Origin: Candidatus Omnitrophota bacterium
Lineage (GTDB): Bacteria; Omnitrophota; Gorgyraeia; JABMRG01
DNA length: 64,000 nt
Direction of reading: 5' to 3'
NCBI GenBank assembly: GCA_030593065.1
Contig: JAUVHV010000007.1
Span: forward strand, 1-64,000
Shown here: in pieces, positions 32,388 to 41,732 of the stretch
Numbering within the stretch: the first letter of the stretch is position 1
How the letters are laid out: each line of letters begins with the position of its first letter
Notes under the pieces: generated by a model
Seen by the model: the letters and a program-made list of their open reading frames with translations, nothing else
Told to the model about the DNA's origin: nothing
Databases searched by the model: none
Translations under genes and position numbers: made by a program

Positions 32388-33316
32388 AGATATTAATTAC
32401 GGGTGCGGCAGGATATATCGGTTCTATATTGGTACCTGAGTTGCTTAAACAGGGTCACCAGATTACAGCGATTGATAATTTTATGTATAATCAAGCCTCG
32501 CTTCTGAATTGCTGTTTTGATAAAAACCTCAAAATTATATGCGGCGATTGCCGTGATAAAGAACTGATAGCAAAACATATAAAGATAGCGGATCTTATTA
32601 TCCCTTTAGCATGTCTTACAGGCGCTCCGGCTTGTTCTAAGGATACTATCGCGGCCAGGAGTGTAAATCTTGACGCGGTAAAAATGATATCGGAACTCAG
32701 AGGCAATGCCCAGCAAATAATATTTCCAACTACTAATAGCGGTTATGGTATAGGCGAAAAGGGTAAGTTTTGTGATGAAAATACCCCTTTAAATCCTATC
32801 TCCTTATATGGCAAGCTGAAGGTTGAGGCTGAAGAGGCATTGCTTATTAAAGGCAATGCTATTACGTTGAGGTTGGCTACGGTATTTGGCATAAGCCCGC
32901 GTATGCGTCTCGATCTTTTAGTGAATGATTTTACTTATCGTGCGGTGACTGATAGTTTTATTATTCTGTTCCAGGCTTATTTTAAACGAAACTATATTCA
33001 TATACGAGATGTTGCAAGGGCATTTCTTCATTCAATTGGCAATTTTGAGAAGATGAAGAATGAACCTTACAACGTGGGCCTGAGCAACGCGAATTTGAAT
33101 AAATGGGAATTATGTGAAGAAATAAAGAAACAGATTAAGGAATTTTATTTTGTTGAGGCAGAGATAGGCGAAGACCCGGATAAAAGGGATTATATCGTAA
33201 GTAACAAAAAGATAGAGGAGACAGGCTATAAGCCACAACTCTCATTACAGGATGGTATCTCGGAGTTAATAAAAGGGTATCAAATTATTAGAAGGAACCA
33301 GTTTTCTAATGTCTAA
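32384..33316 (+). CDS. NAD-dependent epimerase/dehydratase (extended SDR)
   Basis: A 310-residue extended SDR with an intact T-G-A-A-G-Y-I-G motif at residues 6-13, D-N-F-M-Y near 36, P-T-T-N-S-G-Y-G near 115 and the catalytic Y-G-K-L-K near 141. It acts on nucleotide sugars as a dehydratase, epimerase or reductase. Coupling to the second E1 beta gene and to a radical SAM gene suggests they act on the same sugar. The segment L-T-G-A-P-A-C-S-K is unusual and may shape the substrate pocket. No specific substrate can be assigned. Confidence 0.82.
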   Translation: MKILITGAAGYIGSILVPELLKQGHQITAIDNFMYNQASLLNCCFDKNLKIICGDCRDKELIAKHIKIADLIIPLACLTGAPACSKDTIAARSVNLDAVKMISELRGNAQQIIFPTTNSGYGIGEKGKFCDENTPLNPISLYGKLKVEAEEALLIKGNAITLRLATVFGISPRMRLDLLVNDFTYRAVTDSFIILFQAYFKRNYIHIRDVARAFLHSIGNFEKMKNEPYNVGLSNANLNKWELCEEIKKQIKEFYFVEAEIGEDPDKRDYIVSNKKIEETGYKPQLSLQDGISELIKGYQIIRRNQFSNV

Positions 33317-34793
33317 TATCGACCTATTATTAATTAATCCGGGAGACCGCGCTCAGATGTATGGAAGATTAGGTAGATCCATTTCTGCGGTAGAACCCCC
33401 TATCTGGACAGCTTTAATTGCAGCGTTTATAAGGAAAAAAGGTTTTGAAGTTAAGATTATAGATGCTGATGCGGAATCACTCTCTCCTGAGGCAATAGTA
33501 GAGATGGCTATTAAAGAGAAGCCTCTTTTAGCCGGAGTTGGGGCTTTTGGCGCTAATCCTTCAGCTTCTTCTACGCCTAAGATGGAAGTTGTTAACAGTG
33601 TAGTAAGCAGTTTAAAGAGAAGATCGCCTAATATGAAAGTATTTACATATGGCATACACCCGTCAGCCCTTCCGAAAAGAACGTTTAATGAGGGGGGTGC
33701 GGATTTTATATGTAAGGGGGAATGTTTTTACACAATTTATGAGCTTCTTGAAATATTGACAAAAGATAAAAATGCTGAAGATTTTTCTATAAATGGGTTA
33801 TGTTATAAGAAGAACGGCGATATTGTAGATAACGGCTGGGGCCGTTTAATAGATAATCTTGATAAATTGCCCTTAATCGCATGGGATCTTCTGCCCATGG
33901 ATAGATACAGGGCTCACAATTGGCATTGCTTTGCCCATACTGAAAACAGAGGCCCTTATGCTGTTATATATACAAGCATGGGGTGTCCTTTTAATTGCAC
34001 TTACTGCAATGTTCGCAGCCTCTATAATGGTAAGCCGGGCATACGTTTTCGCAGTATAAAACTGGTGGTAGACGAGATAGATATTCTTGTTAATGATTAT
34101 GGGGTTAAAAATATTAAAATTCTGGATGAGCTTTTTGTTATTAATGAAGAGAGAGTTGTTGAATTATGCGGCTTAATTATTGAGCGGAAATACGACCTTA
34201 ATATATGGGCCTATGCCAGAATTGATACAATCAATAAAGCTATATTGCATAAGATGAAAAGAGCAGGAATAAACTGGCTTGCATTCGGTATCGAATCAGG
34301 AAGCAAGAATGTTCGTAATGGTGTTGCCAAGAGAGGTTTTGATAAAGGTAGAATAATAGATGCAATAAAGATGACTCATAATGCGGGCATACATGCTGTT
34401 GGGAATTTTATATTTGGACTTCCCGATGATAATATTGAAACCATGAAAGAGACTCTGGAGTTAGCAAAGGTTTTAAATTGTGAATACGCAAATTTCTATG
34501 TGGCAATGGCGTATCCAGGTTCAAGCCTTTATCAGGATTCGCTAAAAAGGGGTTTGAGGCTCCCGGATAGCTGGCTTGGCTTCGCGCAATTTAGCGCGGA
34601 AACAGTGCCATTGCCTAACAAGGATTTGTCGAGTGAAGAGATACTTTATTTCAGAGATAGGGCTTTCGATGAGTATTATAGTAGCCCGGTATACCTTAAG
34701 ATGCTTGAGGATAAATTTAGCTATAGGGCTGTTGAGCACATTAAAGAGATATTAAGACACAAGATACGCAGAAAAATATTAGCTTTTTCTTAA
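33309..34793 (+). CDS. B12-binding-domain radical SAM protein
   Basis: A 494-residue protein with an N-terminal B12-binding-like domain (P-P-I-W-T-A-L-I-A-A-F-I, G-F-E-V-K-I-I-D-A-D) and a radical SAM core with the cluster motif M-G-C-P-F-N-C-T-Y-C near residue 223. Later blocks N-F-I-F-G-L-P-D-D-N and Y-P-G-S-S-L-Y are typical of the family. It overlaps the upstream SDR by 8 bases, so it probably methylates or rearranges a sugar or lipid made by this block. It is one of three such proteins in the window (also 2524 and 40277). Confidence 0.85.
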   Translation: MSNIDLLLINPGDRAQMYGRLGRSISAVEPPIWTALIAAFIRKKGFEVKIIDADAESLSPEAIVEMAIKEKPLLAGVGAFGANPSASSTPKMEVVNSVVSSLKRRSPNMKVFTYGIHPSALPKRTFNEGGADFICKGECFYTIYELLEILTKDKNAEDFSINGLCYKKNGDIVDNGWGRLIDNLDKLPLIAWDLLPMDRYRAHNWHCFAHTENRGPYAVIYTSMGCPFNCTYCNVRSLYNGKPGIRFRSIKLVVDEIDILVNDYGVKNIKILDELFVINEERVVELCGLIIERKYDLNIWAYARIDTINKAILHKMKRAGINWLAFGIESGSKNVRNGVAKRGFDKGRIIDAIKMTHNAGIHAVGNFIFGLPDDNIETMKETLELAKVLNCEYANFYVAMAYPGSSLYQDSLKRGLRLPDSWLGFAQFSAETVPLPNKDLSSEEILYFRDRAFDEYYSSPVYLKMLEDKFSYRAVEHIKEILRHKIRRKILAFS

Positions 34794-34815
34794 CGCCTTT
34801 TAAGGAGAGAATAAT

Positions 34816-35820
34816 ATGATTATTAGCCGTACGCCATTCAGGATATCTTTTTTTGGTGGGGGAACAGATTACCCAGTATGGTATAAAGAGAATAAAGGTT
34901 CAGTCCTGGCAACAACAATAAATAAATATTGTTACATAACATGCAGGTATTTACCGCCGTTTTTTAAACATAAGTCCAGGCTGGTCTATTCCGTGATAGA
35001 GAATATCAAGGATGTTTCTGAGATTAGCCATCCGTCAGCAAGGGCGTGTTTGCAGTATATGAAGATTACAAAAGGGGTTGAGATTCACCATGATGGGGAT
35101 CTGCCTGCAAGGGCAGGCCTGGGAACAAGCTCCTCTTTTACTGTAGGCCTTTTACATACGCTTTATGCGCTAAAAGGTACCATGCCTACCAAGAGACAGC
35201 TGGCGCTTAATGCTATTAAGCTTGAGCAGAAAGTTATGGAGGAGAACGTTGGTTCGCAGGACCAAGTTTTAGCTGCTTTTGGCGGATTTAATCTGGTTGA
35301 ATTCGGCGGGCGAAACCATATTAATGTTTTACCCGTTACTTTAAATGCAAAAAAGCTTAAATTATTTGAGAATCATCTAATGCTGGTTTTTAGCGGATTT
35401 TCACGGACCGCTTCAGATATAGCCAGAGATCAGATTAAAAATACCAAAAATAAGAAAAAAGAATTGAACGATATGCAGCAGATGACAGGAGAGGCCTTAA
35501 ATATTCTTAATAGTAATACTGACTTGCGTGATTTTGGAAAGCTTTTACATGAAAATTGGCAGGTTAAGCGCAGCTTAACGAGGAAGATATCCACCCCATT
35601 GATTGATGATATCTATTCTAACGCTAAAGCTGCAGGTGCCCTCGGTGGAAAGGTTTTGGGTGCTGGTGGTGGAGGTTTTATTATAATTTTCGCGAAACCA
35701 GAAATTCAGCCAAAAATTAAAAAAAGGCTAAGCAAGCTTTTACATGTTCCTTTCAAGTTCGAAGATTTAGGAAGCCAAATTATTTTTTATAGTCCATATG
35801 ATTCTTTTGGAAATAGGTAG
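34816..35820 (+). CDS. hddA: GHMP-family sugar kinase, HddA-like heptose 7-phosphate kinase
   Basis: A 334-residue GHMP kinase. The opening R-T-P-F-R-I-S-F-F-G-G-G-T-D-Y is characteristic of HddA/heptose-phosphate and fucose/mannose kinases. The ATP loop A-G-L-G-T-S-S-S-F lies near residue 97 and the third motif L-G-A-G-G-G-G-F near 287. AAGGAGA precedes the ATG. HddA phosphorylates D-glycero-alpha-D-manno-heptose 7-phosphate at C-1. The next gene is an HddC-like nucleotidyltransferase and a GmhB homologue lies at 59474, which together outline the GDP-heptose route. GmhA is not seen in the window. Confidence 0.82.
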   Translation: MIISRTPFRISFFGGGTDYPVWYKENKGSVLATTINKYCYITCRYLPPFFKHKSRLVYSVIENIKDVSEISHPSARACLQYMKITKGVEIHHDGDLPARAGLGTSSSFTVGLLHTLYALKGTMPTKRQLALNAIKLEQKVMEENVGSQDQVLAAFGGFNLVEFGGRNHINVLPVTLNAKKLKLFENHLMLVFSGFSRTASDIARDQIKNTKNKKKELNDMQQMTGEALNILNSNTDLRDFGKLLHENWQVKRSLTRKISTPLIDDIYSNAKAAGALGGKVLGAGGGGFIIIFAKPEIQPKIKKRLSKLLHVPFKFEDLGSQIIFYSPYDSFGNR

Positions 35821-36525
35821 ATGAATAAGGCAAACAAGATGGATGTGGTTATACTGTGTGGCGGTAAAGGAGAACGCCTCAAGGCAGCTGTTAATAATCG
35901 GCCCAAACCAATGGCAGAGATTAATAACCGCCCTTTTCTTGATATGCTCATAGACCATGTATCAGATTTCGGATTCAGGCATTTTATTCTATCCACAGGT
36001 TATATGGCCGATTTTATAAAAAAATATTATCAGAAAAAACAGACCTCATTAGAATTTCTTTTTTCTGAAGATGAAAGGCCTTTGGGCACAGGCGGTGCGA
36101 TAAAAAATGCTCAAGCGCTTATCAAGAGTTCAACCTTTTTAGTTTTAAATGGAGATTCTTTTTGCAATGTTGACTTGCAAAAGTTTATGAATTTTCATTC
36201 AGATAAGAAGGCATTAGTTTCAATGGCCCTAACTATCGATACTGATCATAAGGAATATGGCACTGTAATATTAGAAGATTCAGGCCTGATTACCGGATTT
36301 TATGAAAAATCAGGGAAGTATCGAGTTGGCCTGATAAATACAGGTATATATCTTTTTCAGAAAAAGGTTTTAGCGTTAATGCCAAAGAAAAAAAGTTTTT
36401 CACTGGAAACAGATTTTTTTCCAAGCATAACTAAGAACTCATTCTATGGATTTAGAACCAGGCAGCCATTGCTGGATATAGGAACACCAAAGAGGTATGT
36501 TAAAGCAAAAGAGTTTTTAAAATAA
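35821..36525 (+). CDS. hddC: Sugar-1-phosphate nucleotidyltransferase, HddC-like
   Basis: A 234-residue nucleotidyltransferase with L-C-G-G-K-G-E-R-L near residue 12, R-P-K-P-M-A-E-I near 27, P-L-G-T-G-G-A-I near 85 and L-N-G-D-S near 105. These are the features of GDP-D-glycero-alpha-D-manno-heptose pyrophosphorylase and related enzymes. Its ATG follows the kinase stop codon directly. Together with the kinase it would yield a GDP-activated heptose in the cytoplasm. A hexose substrate cannot be excluded from sequence. Confidence 0.8.
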   Translation: MNKANKMDVVILCGGKGERLKAAVNNRPKPMAEINNRPFLDMLIDHVSDFGFRHFILSTGYMADFIKKYYQKKQTSLEFLFSEDERPLGTGGAIKNAQALIKSSTFLVLNGDSFCNVDLQKFMNFHSDKKALVSMALTIDTDHKEYGTVILEDSGLITGFYEKSGKYRVGLINTGIYLFQKKVLALMPKKKSFSLETDFFPSITKNSFYGFRTRQPLLDIGTPKRYVKAKEFLK

Positions 36526-36554
36526 AATAAGATAAGATTTTAAAGAGGTTAGTT

Positions 36555-37778
36555 ATGAAAAGAAAATATAGATTTCCATTTGGAGCAATGTCTGTTACCG
36601 ATAAGACCAAAGAGTTGGTATCCAAAGTTGTAGAGACAGGCAGGCTCTCAAGCGGCAGATATGTCAGGGAATTCGAGGCGGCATTTGCCATGCTTATCGG
36701 GACAAAAGAGGCAGTTGCCCTTAGCAGTGGGACAGATGCCGATGTGCTGGCCTTAGCGGTATTGTATGATTTTGGCGCGAATCGCGGAGACGAGATAATA
36801 ATTCCCGCGCTTTCTTTTGTCGCGACAGGAAACGCTGTTTTACAGGCAGGCTTTATTCCGGTTTTTGTAGATGTTAAAAGGGAAACGTTAAATATTGACG
36901 TGTCTAAGATAGAAGCTGCTATTACTGATAGAACAAAAGCTATTATGCCCGTTCACCTGATGGGTAAGCCCGCGGATATGGACAGGATAAATGAAATCGC
37001 AGGGAAATATAACCTATATGTTATAGAAGATGCGGCAGAAGCGCATGGAAGCCTTTATAAAAGGAAGGCTATAGGTACGTTGGGTGATATGGCAGCATAC
37101 AGTTTATATGTTGCCCATATGATTTCAACTATTGAGGGGGGGGTGGTAGTAACTAATAACACCGAATACGCGGAAATATTAAGGTCGTTAAGATCGCATG
37201 GCCGTGCGTGTAAATGTAAAATATGTTCATTAAACACAAGTGATGCTGATTGCAAAAATAGATTTGATAATGAACAAGGAATGGATATAAGATTTATTTT
37301 TGAAAGGATGGGCTTTTCATCAAAAATGAATGAGTTGGAAGCAGTTGTAGGATTAGGTAATATTGATATATACCCGGAAATTTTCAAAAAACGCCGAAAG
37401 AACCTAAAATATTTAATGGATAAATTTAATGAATTTAAACCATATCTAGTGACAATTAGTGAAGAAAAACATGAGGTAATAGGCCCACATGCATTCCCTA
37501 TTATTGTACAGGAAAAAGCAGGGTTTAACCGCAATGAACTTGTACAGTATCTGGAGAAAAAAGGTATTGATTCCAGGAGCCTTTTTCTTTCGATGCCTAC
37601 TCAGTGTTCTGGTTTTAAATTCTTAAAATACAAATTAGGAGAATTTCCAAATGCGGAATATATGGGGTACAATGGCCTTCATATAGGTGTGCACCAGGAT
37701 TTAAGCTATAAAGATCTTGATTACTTTTTGAGTGTTGTTAGAAGTTTTATTAAAGAAAAGCTTTGCCTGCGGAGATAA
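36555..37778 (+). CDS. Aminotransferase-fold sugar 3-dehydratase-like protein (His188 replaces the PLP Lys)
   Basis: A 407-residue DegT-family protein. The PLP pocket is recognisable (S-S-G-T-D-A near residue 58, E-D-A-A-E-A-H near 158), but the Schiff-base lysine position is H188 in Y-S-L-Y-V-A-H-M-I-S-T-I-E-G-G. This Lys-to-His change defines the PMP-dependent 3-dehydratases ColD and RfbH/DdhC. Cysteines C219, C221, C224 and C233 sit where RfbH-type enzymes carry the C-x-C-x7-C iron-sulfur motif before R-F, but with different spacing. The predicted reaction is removal of the C-3 hydroxyl of a 4-keto-6-deoxy nucleotide sugar. No E3-type reductase gene is nearby. An eight-G run at 37136-37143 lies in the conserved E-G-G codons. 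Confidence 0.75.
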   Translation: MKRKYRFPFGAMSVTDKTKELVSKVVETGRLSSGRYVREFEAAFAMLIGTKEAVALSSGTDADVLALAVLYDFGANRGDEIIIPALSFVATGNAVLQAGFIPVFVDVKRETLNIDVSKIEAAITDRTKAIMPVHLMGKPADMDRINEIAGKYNLYVIEDAAEAHGSLYKRKAIGTLGDMAAYSLYVAHMISTIEGGVVVTNNTEYAEILRSLRSHGRACKCKICSLNTSDADCKNRFDNEQGMDIRFIFERMGFSSKMNELEAVVGLGNIDIYPEIFKKRRKNLKYLMDKFNEFKPYLVTISEEKHEVIGPHAFPIIVQEKAGFNRNELVQYLEKKGIDSRSLFLSMPTQCSGFKFLKYKLGEFPNAEYMGYNGLHIGVHQDLSYKDLDYFLSVVRSFIKEKLCLRR

Positions 37779-37802
37779 AATACTTATAAACTAAGTGAAA
37801 TA

Positions 37803-40280
37803 ATGAAAAAAAATTTGAAAATATTACAAAAGATATATAAACTCTGGCCGATTTTAACCTTTCTGCTAATAACATTATTTATATTCAGAAAAGTTTTTTT
37901 TAATAATTGCATAAGTAATACTATTACAGGTGACAGTTATCACATGTTTTATGCAGGAAGCTATTATTTCGTATGGGCAATAAAAAGATGTGTATTTCCA
38001 TTTTGGAACTTTATGATTCTCTGCGGCCATCCTTTTGGGATAAATCCCCCAACTCATATAAATATATTAAATTTTTTAGCGGTATTTCTTGGGCCTAAAA
38101 TAGCGTGGTCTGTAAGACACATGCTGTGCCTCTTTTTAGCGGGGTATTTCATTTATTTATATGCTAGGCTTATAAAGATTGGCAAATTCAGTTCTTTTAT
38201 TTGCGGCCTTATCTATATGTTTACATTTAACGTTATCAATAACCATTTTCATTCTGTCTCTTTTTTTATACCTTTGATTTTTATATGCTTTGAAAAAGCT
38301 ATACGAAATAATAGATATATGTGGATATCTTTTGCCAGCATTTTTACAGCGCTATATTATTTCAATAGTAATCCACAATTTGTGCTTTATATATTTATGT
38401 TTAGTTGCTGCTATTTTATATACAGAGACTACTGCATAAGAGGTAAATTTGACATAATCATAATCCTTAAATTTTTAATATTTTTTGGAATATTGACTTT
38501 CGCATTCTCATCTATACAGGTTTTAAATATGTTTGAGGTGGCTAAAGATTCTCAAAGAGCTGTTAGTTTTCATACTCAATCCTATGGTACGATGCTGCCC
38601 ACACATCTTATAACAACTATTTTTCCGAATTTTTTTGAGTCACCTTTCAGGCCCGATAAGCTAAATTTCTTTTTTGGCAGGCCGTGGACTGAGATTGTTA
38701 AAAAATTTCCAGCTATATTAGGTATACCTAGCTTATTTTGCGCGCCTTACGTGGGCATATTACCGCTTATTTTTGGAATATTAGCCTTTTTAAAAAGGAG
38801 ACGCAGAAGTATAGAATCATTTTTTGGGTGGTTTGCAATCTTTACGTTTATTTTTATGTCCACATCTTTTTTATGGCATTTGATTATCAGGCATATCCCA
38901 TTGCTTAATCAGATGGATCAGTTGCAAAGGATTTTTATAATATATGAGTTTTCGCTACCTATTTTAGTGGGTATCGGGCTTGATATATTGTTAAATGTGG
39001 ATAACAGGCGCGTATGGCATAAAATAACATGGGTTACAAGTAAAGTTTTTTTATGCGTCACAGGTATTATTGCCGTTATCTTTATCCCTATTCACATTTT
39101 TATTACCTGTAATAAAAATCTCTTTTTTGAAACTGGAATGAGCTTAATAAATAAGTATATAATTAATAATCCGGTATATACGGCCCCTATTCAGCTATAT
39201 GAGCTTAGATTGAGAGAATTCTATCAATTGCTTTGTTCCTGGACAAATGTTTTGGCACCCTCATTTTCTATATCAGCTATAATGATAATTTTATCTGTTT
39301 TTATTCTTTATCTATATCAAAAAAATGCACTTAGCAAAAACTTATTCTGTTTCGCGATATCATTTTTGATATTTGGTGATCTGTTCTTTGCTGTGACTCC
39401 ACGCCTGGGCTTTACGCCCGCGAAAGAGATTGCGCCCACATCTGCTACCGCGGAATTTTTAAAGGCACAACCCGGTTTATTTCGCGTATTTCGATTACAG
39501 GATATACGGGATCAACTAAAACCGATGGATCCCGGATCTTTTTTAAGGCCCAATACAAATCTTTTTTATAATATAAGCGTTATTGAAGGATGGCAATCTC
39601 TTACAATGAGAAGGTACGTAGAATTTATAAGACTTGTTGACAGGAATATACAGGATACCGGTTTCACAGCGGAGTTTCAAAATTTTGACCAAAGGATAAT
39701 CAGCCTGATGAATGTAAAATATATTGTAACCTCCCGCAATCGGGATGTGGATAAGGAGTTAAAGCTGGTATTCAAAGATTCCGAATACATGGTTTATGAG
39801 AATGTAAAGGTTCTTCCCAGGGCTTTTGTGGTTTATAAAGCGCGGGTTATAGAGGATGAGAAACAGATTCTTTCGACGCTTAAAGACCCCAGCTTTAAAT
39901 TAGATGAGGAGATAATAATAGAAGAAAAAGCAGGGATTAAACCTGATAAAATACCTAATGGTTTTATCGCGACTAATCCAGAGATCCTGGAATATGGGCC
40001 GCATATCGTAAGCATTGTCGCTAATGCGCCTACAGAAGGATATCTTTTTTTAAGCGATTGCTATGCTCCCGGTTGGGAAGTTTACCTAGATGGTAAACGG
40101 GATAAGCTTTTAAAGGCCAACTACATATTCAGGGCAGTAAAATTACCGCAAGGAGATCATCTAATAGAATTTATATACAGGCCGTTTTCTGTTAAACTTG
40201 GTTTATCTTTGGCTTTTATGGGTATCCTGATTACCTTAATTATTGTATTAATAGAGAAGCGCGGGAGAAAAAATAGATGA
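37803..40280 (+). CDS. YfhO-family polytopic membrane protein
   Basis: An 825-residue YfhO protein, paralogous to the one at 8683. The early loop has G-D-S-Y-H-M-F-Y near residue 43 and F-P-F-W-N-F-M-I-L-C-G-H-P-F-G near 65. About twelve hydrophobic helices follow, then a periplasmic domain with C-Y-A-P-G-W-E-V-Y-L-D-G-K near 760 and a final transmembrane helix missing in the other copy. It is inferred to be a GT-C-like transferase using lipid-linked sugars outside the inner membrane. Coupled to the downstream radical SAM gene by ATGA. Confidence 0.85.
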   Translation: MKKNLKILQKIYKLWPILTFLLITLFIFRKVFFNNCISNTITGDSYHMFYAGSYYFVWAIKRCVFPFWNFMILCGHPFGINPPTHINILNFLAVFLGPKIAWSVRHMLCLFLAGYFIYLYARLIKIGKFSSFICGLIYMFTFNVINNHFHSVSFFIPLIFICFEKAIRNNRYMWISFASIFTALYYFNSNPQFVLYIFMFSCCYFIYRDYCIRGKFDIIIILKFLIFFGILTFAFSSIQVLNMFEVAKDSQRAVSFHTQSYGTMLPTHLITTIFPNFFESPFRPDKLNFFFGRPWTEIVKKFPAILGIPSLFCAPYVGILPLIFGILAFLKRRRRSIESFFGWFAIFTFIFMSTSFLWHLIIRHIPLLNQMDQLQRIFIIYEFSLPILVGIGLDILLNVDNRRVWHKITWVTSKVFLCVTGIIAVIFIPIHIFITCNKNLFFETGMSLINKYIINNPVYTAPIQLYELRLREFYQLLCSWTNVLAPSFSISAIMIILSVFILYLYQKNALSKNLFCFAISFLIFGDLFFAVTPRLGFTPAKEIAPTSATAEFLKAQPGLFRVFRLQDIRDQLKPMDPGSFLRPNTNLFYNISVIEGWQSLTMRRYVEFIRLVDRNIQDTGFTAEFQNFDQRIISLMNVKYIVTSRNRDVDKELKLVFKDSEYMVYENVKVLPRAFVVYKARVIEDEKQILSTLKDPSFKLDEEIIIEEKAGIKPDKIPNGFIATNPEILEYGPHIVSIVANAPTEGYLFLSDCYAPGWEVYLDGKRDKLLKANYIFRAVKLPQGDHLIEFIYRPFSVKLGLSLAFMGILITLIIVLIEKRGRKNR

Positions 40281-41710
40281 AGATATTATTTGTATATCCA
40301 CCGGCACGTGATATGTCGATACCGCCTTTAGGCATAGGGTATCTATGCAGCGTTTTACGAAAAAATGGCCATGAGCCAGAGGTGTTAGATCTAACAGCTA
40401 ATCCACTTTCTGAGGAGGAATTATCAGGACTAATTGATGGTTTCGGCAAGTATGATTGTATCGGTATAAGCGCTATTATAACAGCGTATAATTTTGTTAA
40501 GAGTTTTTCCTTAAAGGTAAAACTCAAGTTTCATAATATGCCTATTATTGTTGGCAACGCCATATCAAATGCTTGCCCTGAAACATTGCTGAAGGCTTCA
40601 CAAGTTAATATTGTGGTAGTTGACGAAGGAGAGCTTACCTTAAAAGAGCTTATGGATAATATTAAGAGTCCGGGAAATTTGAGCAATATAAAAGGTATCT
40701 TGTATAAGGACAAGGATGGTCGTATACATAAAACCGAACCGCGGGAAAGGATAAAGGATTTGGATTCTCTTCCATACCCCGCGTGGGATTTGTTAAATAT
40801 ACCTGTTTATATGAAAAATTCCGGGTTATATCTTGATAAAGGTATTAAGACAGGGTGGTTTTCTGCTGTAAGAGGATGCCCTTTTAGTTGTGGGTTTTGC
40901 TCAAGGCCTTTCGGGCAAAGGATTACGTGCCGCTCCGCAAATAGCTTGATTAATGAGATATTGGAATTCAAAAAGATATACGGCAGCAGCCACGTTTGTA
41001 TGGTTGATGATGAGTTTATGGCCAATATGAGTTTGGCAAGAGATTTTGCCAAATCTTTGTTGGATAGAAAAGTAAATATTACCTGGAAAGCCAATGGAAG
41101 GGTCAATTTTGTCGATGAAGGGCTTTTTAAATTAATGAAGAGGTCGGGGTGTGTAACTTTAGCGTATGGCCTTGAGTCCGGAAGCCAAAAGATATTGGAT
41201 AATATGAATAAGAGTGCTACCGTGAAACAGGCAAGAGACGCTATAAAAATAACGCGCAGGGCAGGCATAAATATGTCAACGCCTTTTATGTTTGGTTACA
41301 TTGGAGAAGATGAGCATACCGCAAACGAAACCGCGGATTTTATAAAGGAGATGAAGCTAGAGACTACGAGCCTGTTCTTTACTACGCCGTATCCCGGGAC
41401 ATCCTTGTATGACTGGGCAAAAAAGAATAACAGAATAAAATACGATGAGGATACCTATTTGTCGCTTTTAGGCAATAATGCGGAGAAATTCCTGGTTAAT
41501 TTAACAGATATGACTGATGAAGAATATCTGAAACTAAAATCTGATGTAGAGAAGAGAATGAAAAGATCTTTACCCTTTAAAATCAAAGTAGATAAATATT
41601 TTATAAAAAAGATCTATTATATAAAAGCGAGAATAAGCTTGTATGGGTTTAATTGGATTATAAAAAAAATCATAAAGAAAGTAAGGGGTTTTTCAAAATC
41701 GCGCAAATAA
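40277..41710 (+). CDS. B12-binding-domain radical SAM protein
   Basis: A 477-residue protein with the N-terminal pattern I-P-P-L-G-I-G-Y-L-C-S-V-L and G-H-E-P-E-V-L-D-L of the cobalamin-binding class. The radical SAM motif V-R-G-C-P-F-S-C-G-F-C lies near residue 197 and F-M-F-G-Y-I-G-E-D later. The C-terminal 60 residues are very basic, possibly contacting membrane lipids. It is followed by a SAM-dependent methyltransferase and a CDP-alcohol transferase, which hints at modification of a lipid or its headgroup. The reaction is unknown. Confidence 0.85.
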   Translation: MKILFVYPPARDMSIPPLGIGYLCSVLRKNGHEPEVLDLTANPLSEEELSGLIDGFGKYDCIGISAIITAYNFVKSFSLKVKLKFHNMPIIVGNAISNACPETLLKASQVNIVVVDEGELTLKELMDNIKSPGNLSNIKGILYKDKDGRIHKTEPRERIKDLDSLPYPAWDLLNIPVYMKNSGLYLDKGIKTGWFSAVRGCPFSCGFCSRPFGQRITCRSANSLINEILEFKKIYGSSHVCMVDDEFMANMSLARDFAKSLLDRKVNITWKANGRVNFVDEGLFKLMKRSGCVTLAYGLESGSQKILDNMNKSATVKQARDAIKITRRAGINMSTPFMFGYIGEDEHTANETADFIKEMKLETTSLFFTTPYPGTSLYDWAKKNNRIKYDEDTYLSLLGNNAEKFLVNLTDMTDEEYLKLKSDVEKRMKRSLPFKIKVDKYFIKKIYYIKARISLYGFNWIIKKIIKKVRGFSKSRK

Positions 41711-41732
41711 GCGAAGAAGAACAGGTCGGTAC

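Noticed and set aside
37055-37534. Minus-strand open frame of 159 codons
   Set aside because: Antisense to the His188 dehydratase-like gene, with no domain or start signal.
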